Shown piece by piece: positions 1-12,779 of a stretch of DNA of 64,000 nucleotides (its first letter is position 1; every line of letters starts with the position of its first letter). The notes under the pieces were generated by a model, which was given only the letters and a program-made list of their open reading frames with translations, did not search any database and was not told the origin of the DNA. Source of the stretch: Ursus arctos (lineage: Eukaryota; Chordata; Mammalia; Carnivora; Ursidae). Location: contig NW_026622986.1 in the NCBI RefSeq assembly GCF_023065955.2, forward strand, positions 14,595,848-14,659,847. The letters are read 5' to 3'. The translations under genes were made by a program, and so were the position numbers.

Positions 1-949
1 TTACTTTGTATACTTACAGAGTGCAAAATCGCTTGGAACACACATAGTAAAATATGAGTGCAAAATCCTCAAGAGTAACAATCCATAGTAATAAGTTGTA
101 GCAAAAAAGAAAGGGAGGACAGAAGGAAGAAAGGAAGAGGAAAAATAGAAATTGCAGCAGTGATGTCTGAGGGGTTTAGTTATCTACCACGATGAATCCG
201 GTGCCTGTTCCAAATCAAACGGGAACCTCGAGGCCGTTGTCGGAGTCCACCACTTATTGTCTGCGAAGCTCTTGTCACTCAATAAGCTAAGACACTTTTG
301 AGAGACCTTAGCAGGTATCTAGGGGTTGGCAGCACGTGGCGATAAAGTTATTTCCAGCTTCTATGAATGCTTCCTCCCGTGCCCCGAAGGCTGCTTATAG
401 CCCTTGTCCCCTACGGGGTGGAAAAACAGAAATCTCACTCTTCTGGCTGGTTCTTTAAGGCAACTTCCAATCCATTATTTGTCCGCTATGATGTAAAAAC
501 CCTTCTCCTTTACTGGTTATGCCACCAACTGTCCACACCGTGCCCCTCCTTCTGGCTGCCTTCTGCCTAAGCTGTCCGCTTCAGTACATTTTCTGCCCTG
601 AACAGCAAATTGAGAGCACTCATCATGGAGACAGAAAAATATTAAGTTAGTCTCCCTGTGCTTGTTTACCAAGCCATGCAAACGCTCTGCACCTGTCACA
701 CTCTTGGGGTTGCTGGCCGGCATTCAGAGCTCACGAAAGACTTTCTCAACTTACTCGCCACTGCTCAGAGTTAAGTTTTTAAAACCTATTAATGGTAAGT
801 GAGAGATCAAGTCTTCAAAGGGCAATGTCATTTTTTTAGAAAAAGTGAGTGAACCTCATGTTTTAGTTTCAAATAAAATATTGTATGCCCATTTGTGCCA
901 TGGGAAAGCATCTGTGAAAACAAACCAGAGCACTGATGGTTGCCTGAGG
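1..949. other. ENKUR intron, no recognisable feature
   Basis: Upstream intronic sequence of ENKUR. Part of 180-700 is unusually C/T-rich with several CpGs and looks like an old, unclassified repeat (possibly an LTR). The short frames at 367-570 (+) and 517-723 (-) overlap on opposite strands and resemble nothing known. Confidence 0.4.
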
Positions 950-1135
950 TCTAGAGCAATGAGAGTGAGACGTCACTTCGAATTCTGACTCCGCCACTTA
1001 ACCCTGTGAACTTTTACACATTATTAGATTTATCACAGAGTTGTAGTGAGGATTAGAGGATATAAAATCTATCAAGCGCTTGACACGGTATCTAGCACCT
1101 AATAGAAGTTCCATAGAGAGTGGGTATTATTAATT
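950..1135 (-). repeat. MIR SINE remnant
   Basis: The order 'tctgactccgccacttaaccctgtg ...' (split here), 'gttgtagtgaggatta' and 'agcgcttgacacggtatctagcac' matches a MIR read on the minus strand, highly diverged. Confidence 0.7.
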
Positions 1136-1514
1136 ATTAACATTAAGAATATGCATCAGCCCTCAGTGACCCAGCACGTGGGAATATTTCAGATCACTGA
1201 AGCTTTTGCCCTTTTGCGAGATAGTTCTTTTTCCTGAAATGTATTACGTTATCCCCTTTATTAAACAGAATATGCCAAATATAATCTAATCCTTTTGCGA
1301 TGACTCAGAATCATCTGTTAGGAGCATCAGTAACTACTTAGCTGTAATGAGGTTTTGCCCTCGGTGTTTCCTGAAATGAGTTGGACTGTTTACCACTGCA
1401 CTAACTTACCAGAATACTGTGCTCTTAGGATTTATTTGTAGAGTGTTTTGCAACTTGCCAGAGCACATTTATGGCTAGGATTTCAAACTATCCCTTTTTT
1501 AGCCAGGATGGGTT

Positions 1515-1885
1515 AAGTTATGCTTTGGTAACAAATAACCCCCGATTTTAGTAGCTAAAAGCAACTAAGTTTTATTGTTTGCTTATGCTCCATGTCCATT
1601 AAGGGTTGGAAGCTCTGCTTCTTGTCCTCATTCCAAGACCCAGGCAGCCCCAAATATTTCCCATCATTATACTAAACAGAATACTAACATGGCAAGTCAT
1701 CTGTTAATTCTTGAGGCTTCTACCCAAAACGGACAGAGGTCACTTCCACTCTCACTGGGCAAGTCACGTCACATGATCACATCTTACTCCAAGGGGATCA
1801 GGAAAGTGTTGTCCCATCAACTGCCTAGAAGGAGAAGAACCAGAATGTTTATGAATAATTTTAATGGCTATCATACTTCTTAACA
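1515..1885 (-). repeat. Old interspersed repeat, family not named
   Basis: Phrases such as 'ggtaacaaataaccc', 'agtagctaaaagcaac' and 'aggagaagaaccagaatg' belong to an ancient mammalian repeat that I have seen in other genomes but cannot name (LTR or DNA-transposon class). Orientation is guessed. A related-looking copy is at 11790-12230. Confidence 0.45.
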
Positions 1886-1944
1886 GCTGCTTCCTCTGAG
1901 AGTTTTTCACTGACCTCCTTATTTATCTAAAATAGATCCTATTT

Positions 1945-2160
1945 CTTTCTTCCCCCTTACTATTCTTTGTTTCAGTTTGGAACACTGATGCATATGTTAC
2001 TTTATACTCTATTTTTGGTGAGTTTCCCTCACCATAGAATGCACATTCCATAAGGACAGCAACTTTGCCTTTCTTATTCACTGGTATACCTGGAATCAAG
2101 TACATTCTTAAATAATTTTTTGAAAAATAAGTAAGGAGTAGATCTGTTTCTGTACACAGT
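1945..2160 (-). repeat. L2 LINE 3' fragment
   Basis: 'agaatgcacattccataagg', 'acagcaactttgcc' and 'attcactggtatacctgg' follow the minus-strand L2 3' end consensus. Confidence 0.65.
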
Positions 2161-2164
2161 GATA

Positions 2165-2740
2165 TCAAGCATATTTACTAGTCTGAAAAAATCACAACAG
2201 ATTGCTTCACTGTCAGTCCTTGTAAGCAGCCCAGGAACCTTAAAAATCGATTTTGCATTCCAAAAACCACCTTAAGGTCCCAACTCAGTTTTTACTTAAA
2301 GCAGACATGCGTCATGTATTTGTTTTTTTATAATACTTTGGAAGCATTTATCTTCTCTTATATAACAAGAACTTGTAAAAGAGACCTCAAGATATTCAAG
2401 ATCTTTAAAGGTAAAAGCTGGAGCACCTAAAAGAAATAAAGAAAAGCCAACTCTTAGAGGTGAAACAAGGACTGAGTCATCAGCCAGGAACAGGGGCTGG
2501 AAACTTCAGAAGAGAAAAACAAGCAGCCACAATAACAATTCAGATGGTTTTAAAAGACATAGAATCAACTAGTTCCCAATGGGAAAAGAAAAAAAAAAAA
2601 ACATTAAATTTTGTCAATTTGTCATGTTTTGCTCAAAAAAATCTGTAACATTTCTTTTTCTCCCAATCATTAGTTGATATGTACACATATACAAGATTGC
2701 ATTCAGGATATTAATTTTTTTTCTGAAAAATTCTTATAAG
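2165..2740. other. ENKUR intron, nothing recognised
   Basis: AT-rich unique intronic sequence immediately before the penultimate ENKUR exon. Confidence 0.4.
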
Positions 2741-2887
2741 GATTATGGCGTCACACCTGAATATATATGTAAGCGAAATGAGGAAGTAAAGAAAGCCCAA
2801 GAAGAATATGATAATTATATCCAGGAAAACCTTAGGAAAGCAGCAATGAAAAGGCTCTCCGATGAAGAAAGGGAGGCGGTTCTGCAG
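2741..2887 (+). CDS. ENKUR: Enkurin, penultimate coding exon (partial gene)
   Basis: This 147-nt exon encodes 49 residues beginning DYGVTPEYICKRNEEV and ending SDEEREAVLQ, which I recognise as the start of the C-terminal enkurin domain. It is preceded by a T-rich tract and the acceptor ttcttataag, followed by the donor CAG|gtaact, and both ends are phase 0. Enkurin is a ciliary/flagellar adaptor of about 256 residues: it binds TRPC channels and calmodulin, and is known as a microtubule inner protein of axonemal doublets. The segment is highly charged and probably helical. Residues 1 to about 149 are encoded by exons left of the window. The frame is open throughout and joins in phase with the exon at 10429, so the gene looks functional. 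Identification is from memory of the family. Confidence 0.95.
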
Positions 2888-4135
2888 GTAACTGTTCTGT
2901 AATTTATATTCATATGTAGTACTTTGGAACATCTTTGAAAGAATGGTCCATTATCAATGAATATGAAAGCCTGCACCTTGACTTTGAAATCAGAACACTC
3001 TCTTTGGTTATGGTGAGGGCTACATACAGCACACTGGCTCTTTGGGGAGAGCAAAAGTTGCAATTAGGAATTATTGAATAATATTTTGTTTCCAAATTTG
3101 CGAGCTTCTGTTTCTTCCTGGGGGTAGTTAGTGTGGTAAGGAAGCCTACCTTCTCCTTCAACGAACATGCGTAAGTAAAGTGAAAAGGCATTTTTATTTT
3201 CATTGTCATGTCCCTGAATTTTTCAAAACTGATATCCATAAAATAGATGTTTTTCACTAGATGGAGCTCTAGAATAATTGAAACTGCTCCTAGACCAACT
3301 TTTTTTGTTCCTTTCCTATAAGCCAAACGTCCAATTTTAAAATAACCAGGTGTTAGGTTTTTTATGTATTTTCCTTGTTTTGAATAAAATAGGCTTAAAA
3401 ATATATGACCTTATGTGTTTAATGCAAGACTTTTATCTGAAGCATTTAAAATATCTTTACAGAGTATTAATTAAGCACCTAATTGTACTCTTCTATAGTC
3501 ATGATATCTCTTGTAGAGGTAAAAATAGTACTTTATTCTTACTTTGTTATTTTGAAAGATTTCTACAAAAGTCATTTCTAGTGACCAGAAAATTTTTTTT
3601 TCCACATTAACTTCTCTTGAAAATGGATTTGTATGCTGTTATAAATTCTTAACATTTTATTAATGTCATAATCATTAGCAAACATTTACTAAATTCCTGT
3701 TTTGCATTAAGTGTCATGCTAAGCCTCAAGGATATTAAAAAGACATAAGATAAAATTCTACTATAGATAATGTCGTAATATAATGGATGAGAGGTGATAT
3801 GTATATACGTATGTATGTAGATGTGTGTGTGTGTGTGTAGAAGATTGTAAGTTTTATCAAGTCCTAAGACAGAGTATCCACTGAAGGATGTAGGTGGGCC
3901 TTAATCTGCACAGTAAAAAGGTCTTCCAGACAGCAGAATTGACCTATGGGCAAAGACTGTGTCTTCTTGTTGACAGCAGTCTCCTTTGTGCCTAACTCAG
4001 TGTCTATTATAAACACAGAGCTTTAATATTGGTGTGCTGGAAAGAAGAAAGGAAGAAGGTAGGCAAGAAGGCTGGCAGACATGGAGGTGGGACTTTGGAT
4101 GTCATTTTCAGAGTACTGGGTTTTGGTCCACCCAC
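2888..4135. other. ENKUR last intron, mostly unique
   Basis: AT-rich intronic DNA. A MIR/L2-like scrap lies near 3660-3730 and a short (GT)n at about 3820-3838. The 138-codon minus-strand frame at 2910-3326 has no recognisable similarity and no codon character. Confidence 0.4.
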
Positions 4136-4190
4136 CCCCCTCTCTCTCTCTTGCTCTTTCTCTTTCTCCTTCTCCCACTCCATCTCTCTC
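4136..4190. repeat. CT-rich simple repeat
   Basis: A (TC)n / (TTTC)n pyrimidine tract. The reverse strand gives an artefactual Arg/Glu-rich frame. Confidence 0.75.
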
Positions 4191-4645
4191 TAGTTTGAAT
4201 TCTACCATTTATAGAAAGTACATGCTTTTGTGAAAGCCAGGTTTTTCTATCTAACCAATGTTGAAAAATAGGAAAAAACACCAATGGATAGACCATCCAG
4301 ACAGAAAATCAATAAGGAAACCTCAGACTTAAACAACATATTAGACCAGATGGACTTCACAGATAGATACAGAACATTCCATCCAAACCAGAATACACAT
4401 TCTTCTCAAGTGTACATGGAACATTCTCCAGGAAAGATCGTATGTTAAGCCACAAACCAAGTCTCAATAAATTTAAGAAGATTGAAATCATAGCAAGCAT
4501 CTTTTCCAACCATCATGGCACAAAACTAGAAATCAATTACAAGAAGAAAACTGGAAAAATCACAAACATATGGAGATTGAACAATAATCTAATGAACAAC
4601 TAATGGATCAATGAAGAAATCAAAGGAGAATTCAAAAAATACTTT

Positions 4646-4846
4646 GGGGGTGCCTGGATGATTCAGTCAGTTAAGTGTCTGACTCTTGGTTTCAGCTCAG
4701 GTCATGATCTCAGGGTCGTGGGATCAAGCCCTATGTAGGGCTCCACAGTCAGTGCAGGGTCTGCTTGAGATTCTCTCTCTTCCTCTCCCTATACCCCTCC
4801 CCCCTCTCTCATGTTCTCTCCCTAAATAAATGAATAAAATCTTTTA
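4646..4846 (+). mobile_element. CAN-SINE, inside L1
   Basis: tRNA-derived head (ggtgcctggatgattcagtc), CT-rich middle and AATAAATGAATAAAATCTT tail. Flanked by a perfect 12-bp target duplication AAAAAATACTTT (4634-4645 and 4847-4858). Confidence 0.93.
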
Positions 4847-6348
4847 AAAAAATACTTTCAGACAAATGAAAATAGAAATACAACCAAAATCTATGGGATG
4901 ACAGTTTAAGAGGGAATTTTATGACAATAAAAATCTCAAAGAAACCACCTAATTTTATAGCTAAGGGAACTAGAAAAAGAAGAGCAGAAGAAGCCCAACA
5001 TTCTAGAAAAAAAGAAAATAATAAAGATCAGAGTGGATATAAATGAAATAGAAACCAATAAGACTAGAAAAGATCAATGAAAGTAAGAGCTGGTTCTCTA
5101 AAAAAATAAAGTACATTAACCTTTAGCTAGACTCACTAAGAAAAAAAAAGAGAGGGCTTAAATAAATAAAGTCAGAAATGAAAGAGAAAAAGTTACAACT
5201 GAACACAGGACTACAAATGATCATAATAGACTACTATGAACAGTTATATGCCAACATTTTGAACAATCTAGAAAAAATGGATAAATTCCTAGAAACATAC
5301 AATCTTCCAAGACTGAATCATGAAGAAGTAGAAAATCTACATAGACCAAGTATTAGTAAGTAGATTTAATCAGTAATTAGGAAACTCCCAACAAATAAAA
5401 GTTCAGGGCCAGATGGCTTCATTGATGAATTCTACCAAACATTCAAAGATTTAACACATACCCTCCTCAAACTCTTCCAAAAAATTGAACATGAAGGAAT
5501 GCTTCCAAGCTCATTTTACAAGGCCAGCATTACCCTGATACTAAAACCAGTCAAGGACACCACATACACTCGCAAATCATAGGCCATAAATATCCCCGTT
5601 GAACGTACATACAAAAAACCTTAACAAAATATTAGCAAATCAATTCCACAATACGTTAAATGTATCATTTACCATAATCAAGTGGGATTTATTCCAGGGA
5701 TGAAAAGATGGCTCAAATCACTCCCCGATTTCAAACTATATTACTAAGATATAGTAATTTAAAAACAATATGGTAATGGCATAAAAACAGACACATAGAT
5801 GGAAAGAACCCAATAGAGAGAATAGAGAGCCCAAAAATAAACCCATGCATATATGGTCAATTAATTTATGACAAAAGAGGCAAGAATATACAATGAGAAA
5901 AGAACAGTCTTTTCAAAAAGGGTGTTGGGAAAACTAGACAACCACATGCAAAAGAATGAAACTGGACCATTATCTTACACCATATGCAAAAATTAATTCA
6001 TTATTGACTTAAAACTTGAATGTAGACCTGAAGCCATAAAACTCCTAGAAGAAAACATAGGTGGTAAACTCCTTGATATCAGTCTTGGAAATGGTTTTTT
6101 GGGCTCTGACTCTAAAGGCAAGAGCAACAGAAGCACAAATGAACAGCTGGGACCATATCAAACTAGTAAGCTTCTGCACAGGGAAGAAAACCATCAACAA
6201 AATGAAAAGGCAACCTCCTGAATGGAAGAAGATATTTGCAAATCATACATCTGATAAGAAGTTAATATCCAAAATATATAAAGAACTCATACAATTCAAC
6301 CACCACCACAAAACACCCCCACACAATCCAGTTAAAAATTGGGCAAAG

Positions 6349-6557
6349 GGGGGTGCCTGGGTGGCTCAGTCGTTAAGCGTCTGCCTTCGGCTCAGGTCGT
6401 GAGCGCGGCGTTCTGGGATCGAGCCCCACATCGGGCTCCTCCGCTATGAGCCTGCTTCTTCCTCTCCCACTCCCCCTGCTTGTGTTCCCTCTCTCGCTGG
6501 CTGTCTCTATCTCTGTCTCCATCGAATAAATAAATAAATAAATAAATAATCTTTAAA
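6349..6557 (+). mobile_element. CAN-SINE, younger (ursid-style) subfamily, inside L1
   Basis: Near-consensus head and a middle with 'ctcctccgctatgagcctgc' and 'gtgttccctctctcgctggc', tail (AAAT)n ATCTT. Imperfect target duplication around aaattgggcaaagg. Confidence 0.93.
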
Positions 6558-7027
6558 AAAAAATGGGCAGAGGATCTGGATAGATATTTTCCCAAAGAAG
6601 AGATACAGATGGCCAACTGGCACGTGAATAGATGCTCAACATCACTAATCAGCGAGGAAATGCAAATCAAAAAGCACAATGAAATACTACCTTACATCTG
6701 TCAAAATGAGTATTACCAAAAAGACAATAAATAAGAAGTGTTGATGATGACGCAGAGAAAAGGGAACCACCTGCCCTGTTGGTGGGAATGCACACTGCTG
6801 CAGCCACTGTGGAAGACAGTGTGGAGGTTCCTCAAAGATGAAACAGAGAACTACCAAATGATCCAGCGATTCCACGTCTGGGTATTTATCCAAAGAGGAT
6901 GGAGACACTAATTTGAAACTATATATGCACCTCCATGTTCACTGCAGCATTATTTACAACAGCCAAGATATGGAAGCCACCTAAGTGCCCATTGATGTAC
7001 GGATGGGTGAGAAAGATGTGGCATACC

Positions 7028-7030
<3 letters not shown>

Positions 7031-7069
<39 letters not shown>
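7031..7069. repeat. (GT)n microsatellite
   Basis: About 17 uninterrupted GT units within the old L1, a likely polymorphic marker. Confidence 0.9.
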
Positions 7070-7071
<2 letters not shown>

Positions 7072-7495
7072 GCCAAGTGAAATAAGTCACACAGAAAAAG
7101 ACATACTCTATGATTTCACTTATACGTGGAATCTAAAAAGCAAAACAAACAAAACAAAATTCACCGACACAGAGAACAGAGTGGTGGTTGCCAGAGGGGA
7201 ATGAGGTGGGGGGTAGGGGAAGTGGGTGAAGGGAATCAAGAGATACAAACTTCATATAAAATAAGTCTGGGGATGTAATGCACACCATGGTGACTATAGT
7301 CAGTAATAGCGTATCACCTATTTGAAAGTGGCTAAAAGAGTGAATCTTAAAAGCCTTCATCACAAGAAAAAAATATTCTGTATCTTTGTACAGTGACATT
7401 GTAACTAGACTCGTGCTGATTATTTCACAACATATACAAATATCAAATCATTATGTTGTACACCTGAAACCGATATAATGTTATATTATAACAAA

Positions 7496-7914
7496 AACAA
7501 CAACAACAAAAACAGAAAACGAGAGGAAGAACTTCCCTCAGAGGAAAAGGCTCTTCGGTCCTGTGTCTTTTTGGCTATAGTGGATAAGCAGCCCTCAGTT
7601 TCCTAATACGGTCACTGCGGAGTTTGATAGAACAATAGCAGACTCTTCCTTATATGCCTTATTAGCCAGGTAATATAGCTGCCATGGTAACAAAACGACC
7701 AGCTCTGCTCCTGACAAACCCTGAGTCATGTTTCCCTCCCTGGTTCAGAGTGGCACACGGCACTATGACAATATAGCTGTATGTCCCTGAATAGGCCACA
7801 TCCTGCTCATTCTTCATAAAATAACAGTCTCATTCTACCTAAAGGATCATCTGGTCTAATGATTCCACACTTCTCATCTGACATATGAGGATATAAAATG
7901 CAAATATATTAAGT
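7496..7914. other. ENKUR intron, nothing recognised
   Basis: Unique-looking sequence between the L1 tail and an L2 scrap. Confidence 0.4.
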
Positions 7915-8025
7915 TTTGTTCATTTATCTATTCATTCACTATACCCGGCCCAGGGGATACTATTGTGAGCAAGACAAATGCCCTCTTTACTGTCGGTGAA
8001 CTTAGAGTTTGGTTTACATTTGCCC
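7915..8025 (+). repeat. L2 LINE fragment
   Basis: 'tattcattcactatacccgg', 'gggatactattgtgagcaag' and 'gaacttagagtttgg' fit the plus-strand L2 3' region. Confidence 0.5.
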
Positions 8026-10428
8026 TTGGTCACAAAACTATCCGGTAGCTACACAGGGATTAAAGCCCACATCGGCCAACTCCTGGGCCAGCGCTTCCCC
8101 CACTACAGTGTCACACGTGCACGGGAAGTGACGAAAGGAAGCTCTGTCGGTCAGAGATCCCGCAGGAAATGCAAGGCACCCTCGGCAGGATTCTGAAGGG
8201 CGTTTATGAAGGAACTATTTACAGAAGGAAAGCAGGGCTAAGGGAGCCAACAAAAAACCCCGAAGCACCCCAGGATTAAGGACCGTGGAAATCCATCACC
8301 ACCCTAGGCTCAAAGGGCAGAGGCAAGAAACAGTGTTACCAGAGCCTGGTAAGATCTGGAGCCTGGAAGAGGGGCCGCTGAGCCATGCTGCTCTCACAGA
8401 CACGTGAGCCAGAACTAGGGTCCAGGTAACATTAAGGGAGAGGAAGAAGAAATGCCCCAACCTCTCTCTCCTCCCACCAGTGTTGAACTTGGACTCAGAG
8501 GCTGGAGGGCGAAAGAGTGGGGGGCGGGGGAGGGGATGGCGTGGGCAGCCACCTCGCAACACCCTGCCTTAGGCCCAGAGCAGGACAAGGAGCATGGAAC
8601 TGAAGGCACTTCTTCTTTATTTTATGACCGCTTCTCCCTACTTGAAGCTTTTCCCAAACTAACAATAAAAACATAAAATAAAATAGAAGAGAGAGAAGTC
8701 AATTAAGAAAAAAAGAAAATCACTATTCCTGCAATGAATAAAAGATTTTTTAGATGAACTAACAAAAATAAGTCTTAAGAACAGCAGAGAGGCTATGTCA
8801 ATATAATATATGAGTTACATGTAGTTCCCATCCCTGCCTGTTGACTTTGATCCAAAGGTTTTTGTGCACACCAGCAGATAAAGCAAACTATCCTTTAAAA
8901 GATAAAGGCTACAGAGAAAAAGTGTAGCTGCTGTGACCACAGAAAATGTGGACATACCACTCAAGTAGCTATGAAAAACCTTTGATAGTTGAAAGTGTAT
9001 AAATGCATAGATTTCCTCTGTGCAGTAGGCAGCCCCGTGGGGCACCGTGGAAACAGATTTCTCATTTCACAATGAAAAGCTATGAAAAAAGAATTCTTCT
9101 GAGGACCTCTTTTTGGAATACATCTCATACACTATGAAGAACTGTACTAACCCATCCTCCTCTTTTTAAAATGTAACCTGGATATTTTCCCTCTTTCTTT
9201 CCCTTTCCTTAAAGCTTTCATCTAGTCTCACTCAATAAGGGTTCAAAAATCTGTTGCCCTTTCCCCGGCCAACAGTGTGCGCCGTCCCTATCATCATTTT
9301 TACCTAAGCATAGGAATAAACCTCTGAAATGTTATTATCCCCTGAAAGTTTCTACAAGATTAAAGTTGTACTATGAGGGCTTATTATGAAGATGTTACTA
9401 TGTAAGATACTTCTCATCTTTTCTTACACCTAAATATATAGCCATGGATTTCAAGGACCATCCCTTCAAGGCAATATTTTAAATTCTACTTTCAGTTAGA
9501 CTTTTTGTTTTTGTGTAAATAAAGTGATTTGTGTACCCTTAGTAAATAACAGAAAGTGTTAATTTTGCAAAAATTTCATGACTCGAATTTGATTAGAGGT
9601 TTCAGCCCGTTTTGTCAATGGGACCCTCTAAGTGCACTGTGATAAGAAATGGGGACTAGGCAGACGAAAATAACCTTTATTGCTCCTTAGAGACCCCTAA
9701 TTTTGCATTTGTCAGCTTCTGAGAATATAAAACATTAACTACATTACTGAATTAGCATGTGTGTTACATTTAACGACATCTCAGTCATTTCGGGTAGACG
9801 TTAATGGGAAGTATAGCCCCCTTGACTATATGAAGAGTTCTTTCTAATATATTGAAAAAATACACAAAGGATCATCTCTTGTTACATTGAATTTTGGGCA
9901 TTTTGTACAATTCCATTTAAGCCAGATAGAAGCAAACGTGCAAGTCCAAATCAGGTCTTTTGATGAATGGGGATAATGGTTCAAAACTAAAATTCTAAAG
10001 AAAAAAACTAAAATTTTTATAAGAAATAATTTCCTGTTCAAAAATATGTCTTGCTTGGGGTGGGGGGCGGGGACATCGATTCTCGTCTTTACCAAAGCAT
10101 TTGCTATGAGCTTCGTTTCATACTACCCCTAACTCTGCATACGCATATTTAATGGCAAAAACAAGTAACAGTAACATGAAACACAGAACAAATAAATACT
10201 CCCTCTGGAAATTGAGCGCGCAGTGGAGGACAGGATTTGGCCTCTGCACAATATTTTCTGTTACTGTAGCCAAGTACGCAATAAATACATATCGTTTTGT
10301 TAAAGTTATTTTCATCAGTTTCCTTTACCTAGTTACAGTTCTCTTCACCAGTACACTATATATTTTTTTAGCCAGTTACATTACTTTTGCAGTTACCGTA
10401 GTATTCACAGTTCTCATCCCCTTTGCAG
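8026..10428. other. ENKUR last intron, largely unique
   Basis: About 2.4 kb without a repeat I can name. 8300-8600 is locally GC-rich and carries overlapping frames on both strands with no known product. It ends in the pyrimidine-rich acceptor region of the last ENKUR exon. Confidence 0.4.
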
Positions 10429-10605
10429 GGGCTGAAGAAGAACTGGGAAGAGGTACATAAGGAGTTCCAGTCCCTCTCGGTGTTCATCGACTCCATCCCA
10501 AAGAAGATCCGCAAGCAGAAGCTGGAAGAAGAGATGAAGCAACTGGAACATGATATCAGCGTCATCGAAAAGCACAAGATTATTTATATTGCCAATAAGG
10601 AATAA
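10429..10605 (+). CDS. ENKUR: Enkurin, terminal coding exon with stop
   Basis: The exon encodes 58 residues (GLKKNWEEVHKEFQSL through HKIIYIANKE) and a TAA stop at 10603-10605. The acceptor ctttgcag is preceded by a long T/C-rich stretch, and it joins in phase 0 to the exon ending at 2887 (intron 7541 bp). LKKNWEEVHKEFQ is the IQ-like calmodulin-binding region of enkurin. KKIRKQKLEEEMKQLEHDI is a basic then acidic amphipathic coiled-coil helix, typical of the C-terminus that contacts TRPC channels and the doublet lumen. Codon use is GC-rich and markedly unlike the AT-rich flanks, as expected for a conserved exon. No frameshift or premature stop is seen. Confidence 0.96.
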   Translation, partial: GLKKNWEEVHKEFQSLSVFIDSIPKKIRKQKLEEEMKQLEHDISVIEKHKIIYIANKE

Positions 10606-11644
10606 TGGAGTTTTTAAAAAATATATATAGTCATTTTCACATAGGGAAAAAAACCGAAACTTTGCTTTTCAAAGAGGAAAACACTGTGAAGAGAATAAAA
10701 ATAGTCTTTACCAAAATGCCGAGGCAATGATTAAACAGTATTCAAATTATTCTACTTAGGTGAGAGAAAATTTTTTTTTTTACCAGCATTAGGTTTTCCC
10801 CGTAGACACGGAAGTTTGATGTGGCGTGTTCCAATCTGTAAGGTGATCCATTATTTTTATGTACTTGTTTCACACAAAGATTAATTTCTGGGTGCTAAAG
10901 AATATCGTCAGCACTCGGAACTTAAGATTTTTTCTATACTGCATGATACAAAGAGCACAGCATTAAAGACTGTGAAGTATTTTGAATGGGACACACCGGC
11001 GCATGCTTTCTTCCTACTCCAGCGGGAAGACAGCTGCACGTTCAACAGCATACGGTCTCTCTTAGTCTATGTCATTTGCAGCTCTTCCCAAATACCGTCA
11101 GTGTCCGTAATGCTAGCTATGCCGAAGGGCTCGTATTGGGAGGAAGAAAAATGAAGAAGGCAACCTAAAGTCAAGAAGACAAGTTAGAAAATGCATCACT
11201 GAGGATAATCAAAGAGAATAGCCTTCTTCCGGGCATAGCAACTTTTAAAAACTTTGCCACTCAATATGCTTTATTCCGTAATTCACTATGGATGTTTCAC
11301 TAAAATGGAATGTTCCTTTTTCTTTTTTGTTCCTCTGTATCTATTTGGTGAATTCTGAAGTTTCCTTTTGTATGACTAATTTATTAAGCAATAAGTTTAT
11401 GTGAGTAGAGCTGTCTTCAACTCAAAATAAGCATCTAGGGAAAGTCTAAAAGGAAAAGATTCTTGTGTGAAATTTTAAATTAGAGAAATTCAGTAGCACA
11501 TGAAATACAAAATATCAGAGCAATAACAGCTGCTTACACTGATTTTTATCTCAGGGGCGATAGAAAAAAATGGCATTTTCTTTTTAGCTTTTTCACAAAC
11601 AGAATTTGAGAGCATTGTAGAAAAGCTTACTTTAATTAAATAAA
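10606..11644 (+). other. ENKUR: Probable ENKUR 3' UTR region with candidate poly(A) signals
   Basis: The kilobase after the ENKUR stop is unique, AT-rich sequence with no repeat I recognise. Candidate polyadenylation hexamers are AATAAA at 10694-10699 (about 90 nt after the stop), ATTAAA at 10962-10967 and AATAAA at 11639-11644. Which one is used cannot be told from sequence alone. Two 60-codon frames near 10972-11168 are not supported as genes. Confidence 0.45.
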
Positions 11645-11789
11645 AATGGTTCTATACAAATGTTTTTGAAAACTCACTTTAAACTTTTTTCACATCTTTT
11701 TATGAAGATCATTTCTGTATTTATTACCTTATAGCAGATACAAAACTAAGGCTAGTGATTATCCAGAATGGTTGCTTGCTATTTAGGAT

Positions 11790-12230
11790 AGCTGAATATC
11801 CATAACAATAAACCCCAAAACGTATAATAATAACACAATAGAAACTCATTTCTTGCTCACGTAACAGTACTGTGCTGCGAATAAATGAACAGGAACTCCT
11901 TTGCACAAAGTTGCTCAAGGACCCAGACTTACGGAGCGATAGGCTCTGTTCTTTCCAGAGTACAGAGTGTTGTGTGCAGGCCAAGCCTAGAAAAGGTGCA
12001 CATCATTTCTCTTTGCATTTTCTAAGTCAGGAACACTAGTTACACAAACTACCTCCAAACACAAACCACCTCCAAATCTTATTTGCCTGATAAACATTAA
12101 TTTCTCATTTATGTTACTGCCCTAGGTGAATGGGGGCAGGGGGACCACACTCTGTTCCATGCAGTCACTCAGGGACTTAAGTCTCCTTCTGTCTAGTGGC
12201 TCTGCTGGTACAGTCACCCTTCTCTGCCAC
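11790..12230 (-). repeat. Old interspersed repeat, family not named
   Basis: Includes 'agaaactcatttcttgctca' and, after a gap, 'ctcatttatgttactgccct' and 'gtggctctgctggtacagtc'; it resembles the family at 1515-1885. Orientation is uncertain. Confidence 0.35.
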
Positions 12231-12234
12231 ACTG

Positions 12235-12779
12235 AAGGATAAGATGTTTAGGTTAGTATTTTATTTGTGAGATGATCCCTACACATACTACGTTTTTTAA
12301 AATTCACAATCAGTAGTGATACAAAAATATTCTAATTATTTCAGCCTTACGATGGTTAGGCTTGGGGGCCGTGAATGAGAGTTGCCTTACATGATAACTT
12401 TGTGGTTTTAACAGATGGTTTTTCTCTTGCTTCCTGTAAATGTCTACTAAAGAATAGACTTTTCTCCATGGCCCACAATGTCCTGCTAGGTTGACTTTAT
12501 TGCCCTTCTCACTCACAGGCCTCTGAGGGAAACCTTCCCATCTGTGATTCCTGAGACATTATCCTGCACTCCTACCATGGGATCCCGACCTTGAAATCTC
12601 CAGTGCTAGCTTCCTGCATCTACATTCAAACACACACGCGCATATACCTGGCTCACTCTACCAGGCAGAAGAGGGGCAGACACCGGACTCAGCGATCGGT
12701 CAGTGACTGATCAGATTCTTTTTCTCAAGGGTGTGAATTAAGAGACACAGAGACCAGAGCCATTTGGGAGCAGGCACTT
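12235..12779. other. Intergenic, nothing recognised
   Basis: Unique-looking sequence, with a short run of alternating C/A and CpG at about 12628-12645. Confidence 0.4.

Larger units (their letters stand above)
4230..7495 (+). mobile_element. Old, defective L1 LINE (ORF2 fragments and 3' end)
   Basis: The sequence follows L1 ORF2 in order: 'accagatggacttcacagat', 'catggcacaaaactagaaat', 'gagctggttctctaaaaaaa'-type phrases, 'gccagatggcttcattgatg', then 'gcataaaaacagacacatag' and 'aaactcctagaagaaaacat'. It ends in an L1M-type 3' UTR ('gttgtacacctgaaaccgat') and an A/C-rich tail at about 7490. Many stops and frameshifts are present, and a jump near 5715-5760 suggests an internal deletion. Two CAN-SINEs (4646, 6349) later inserted into it. 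Confidence 0.85.

Noticed and set aside
4230..7495. Possibility of an active L1
   Set aside because: Many stops and frameshifts, an apparent internal deletion and two SINE insertions make it a dead copy.
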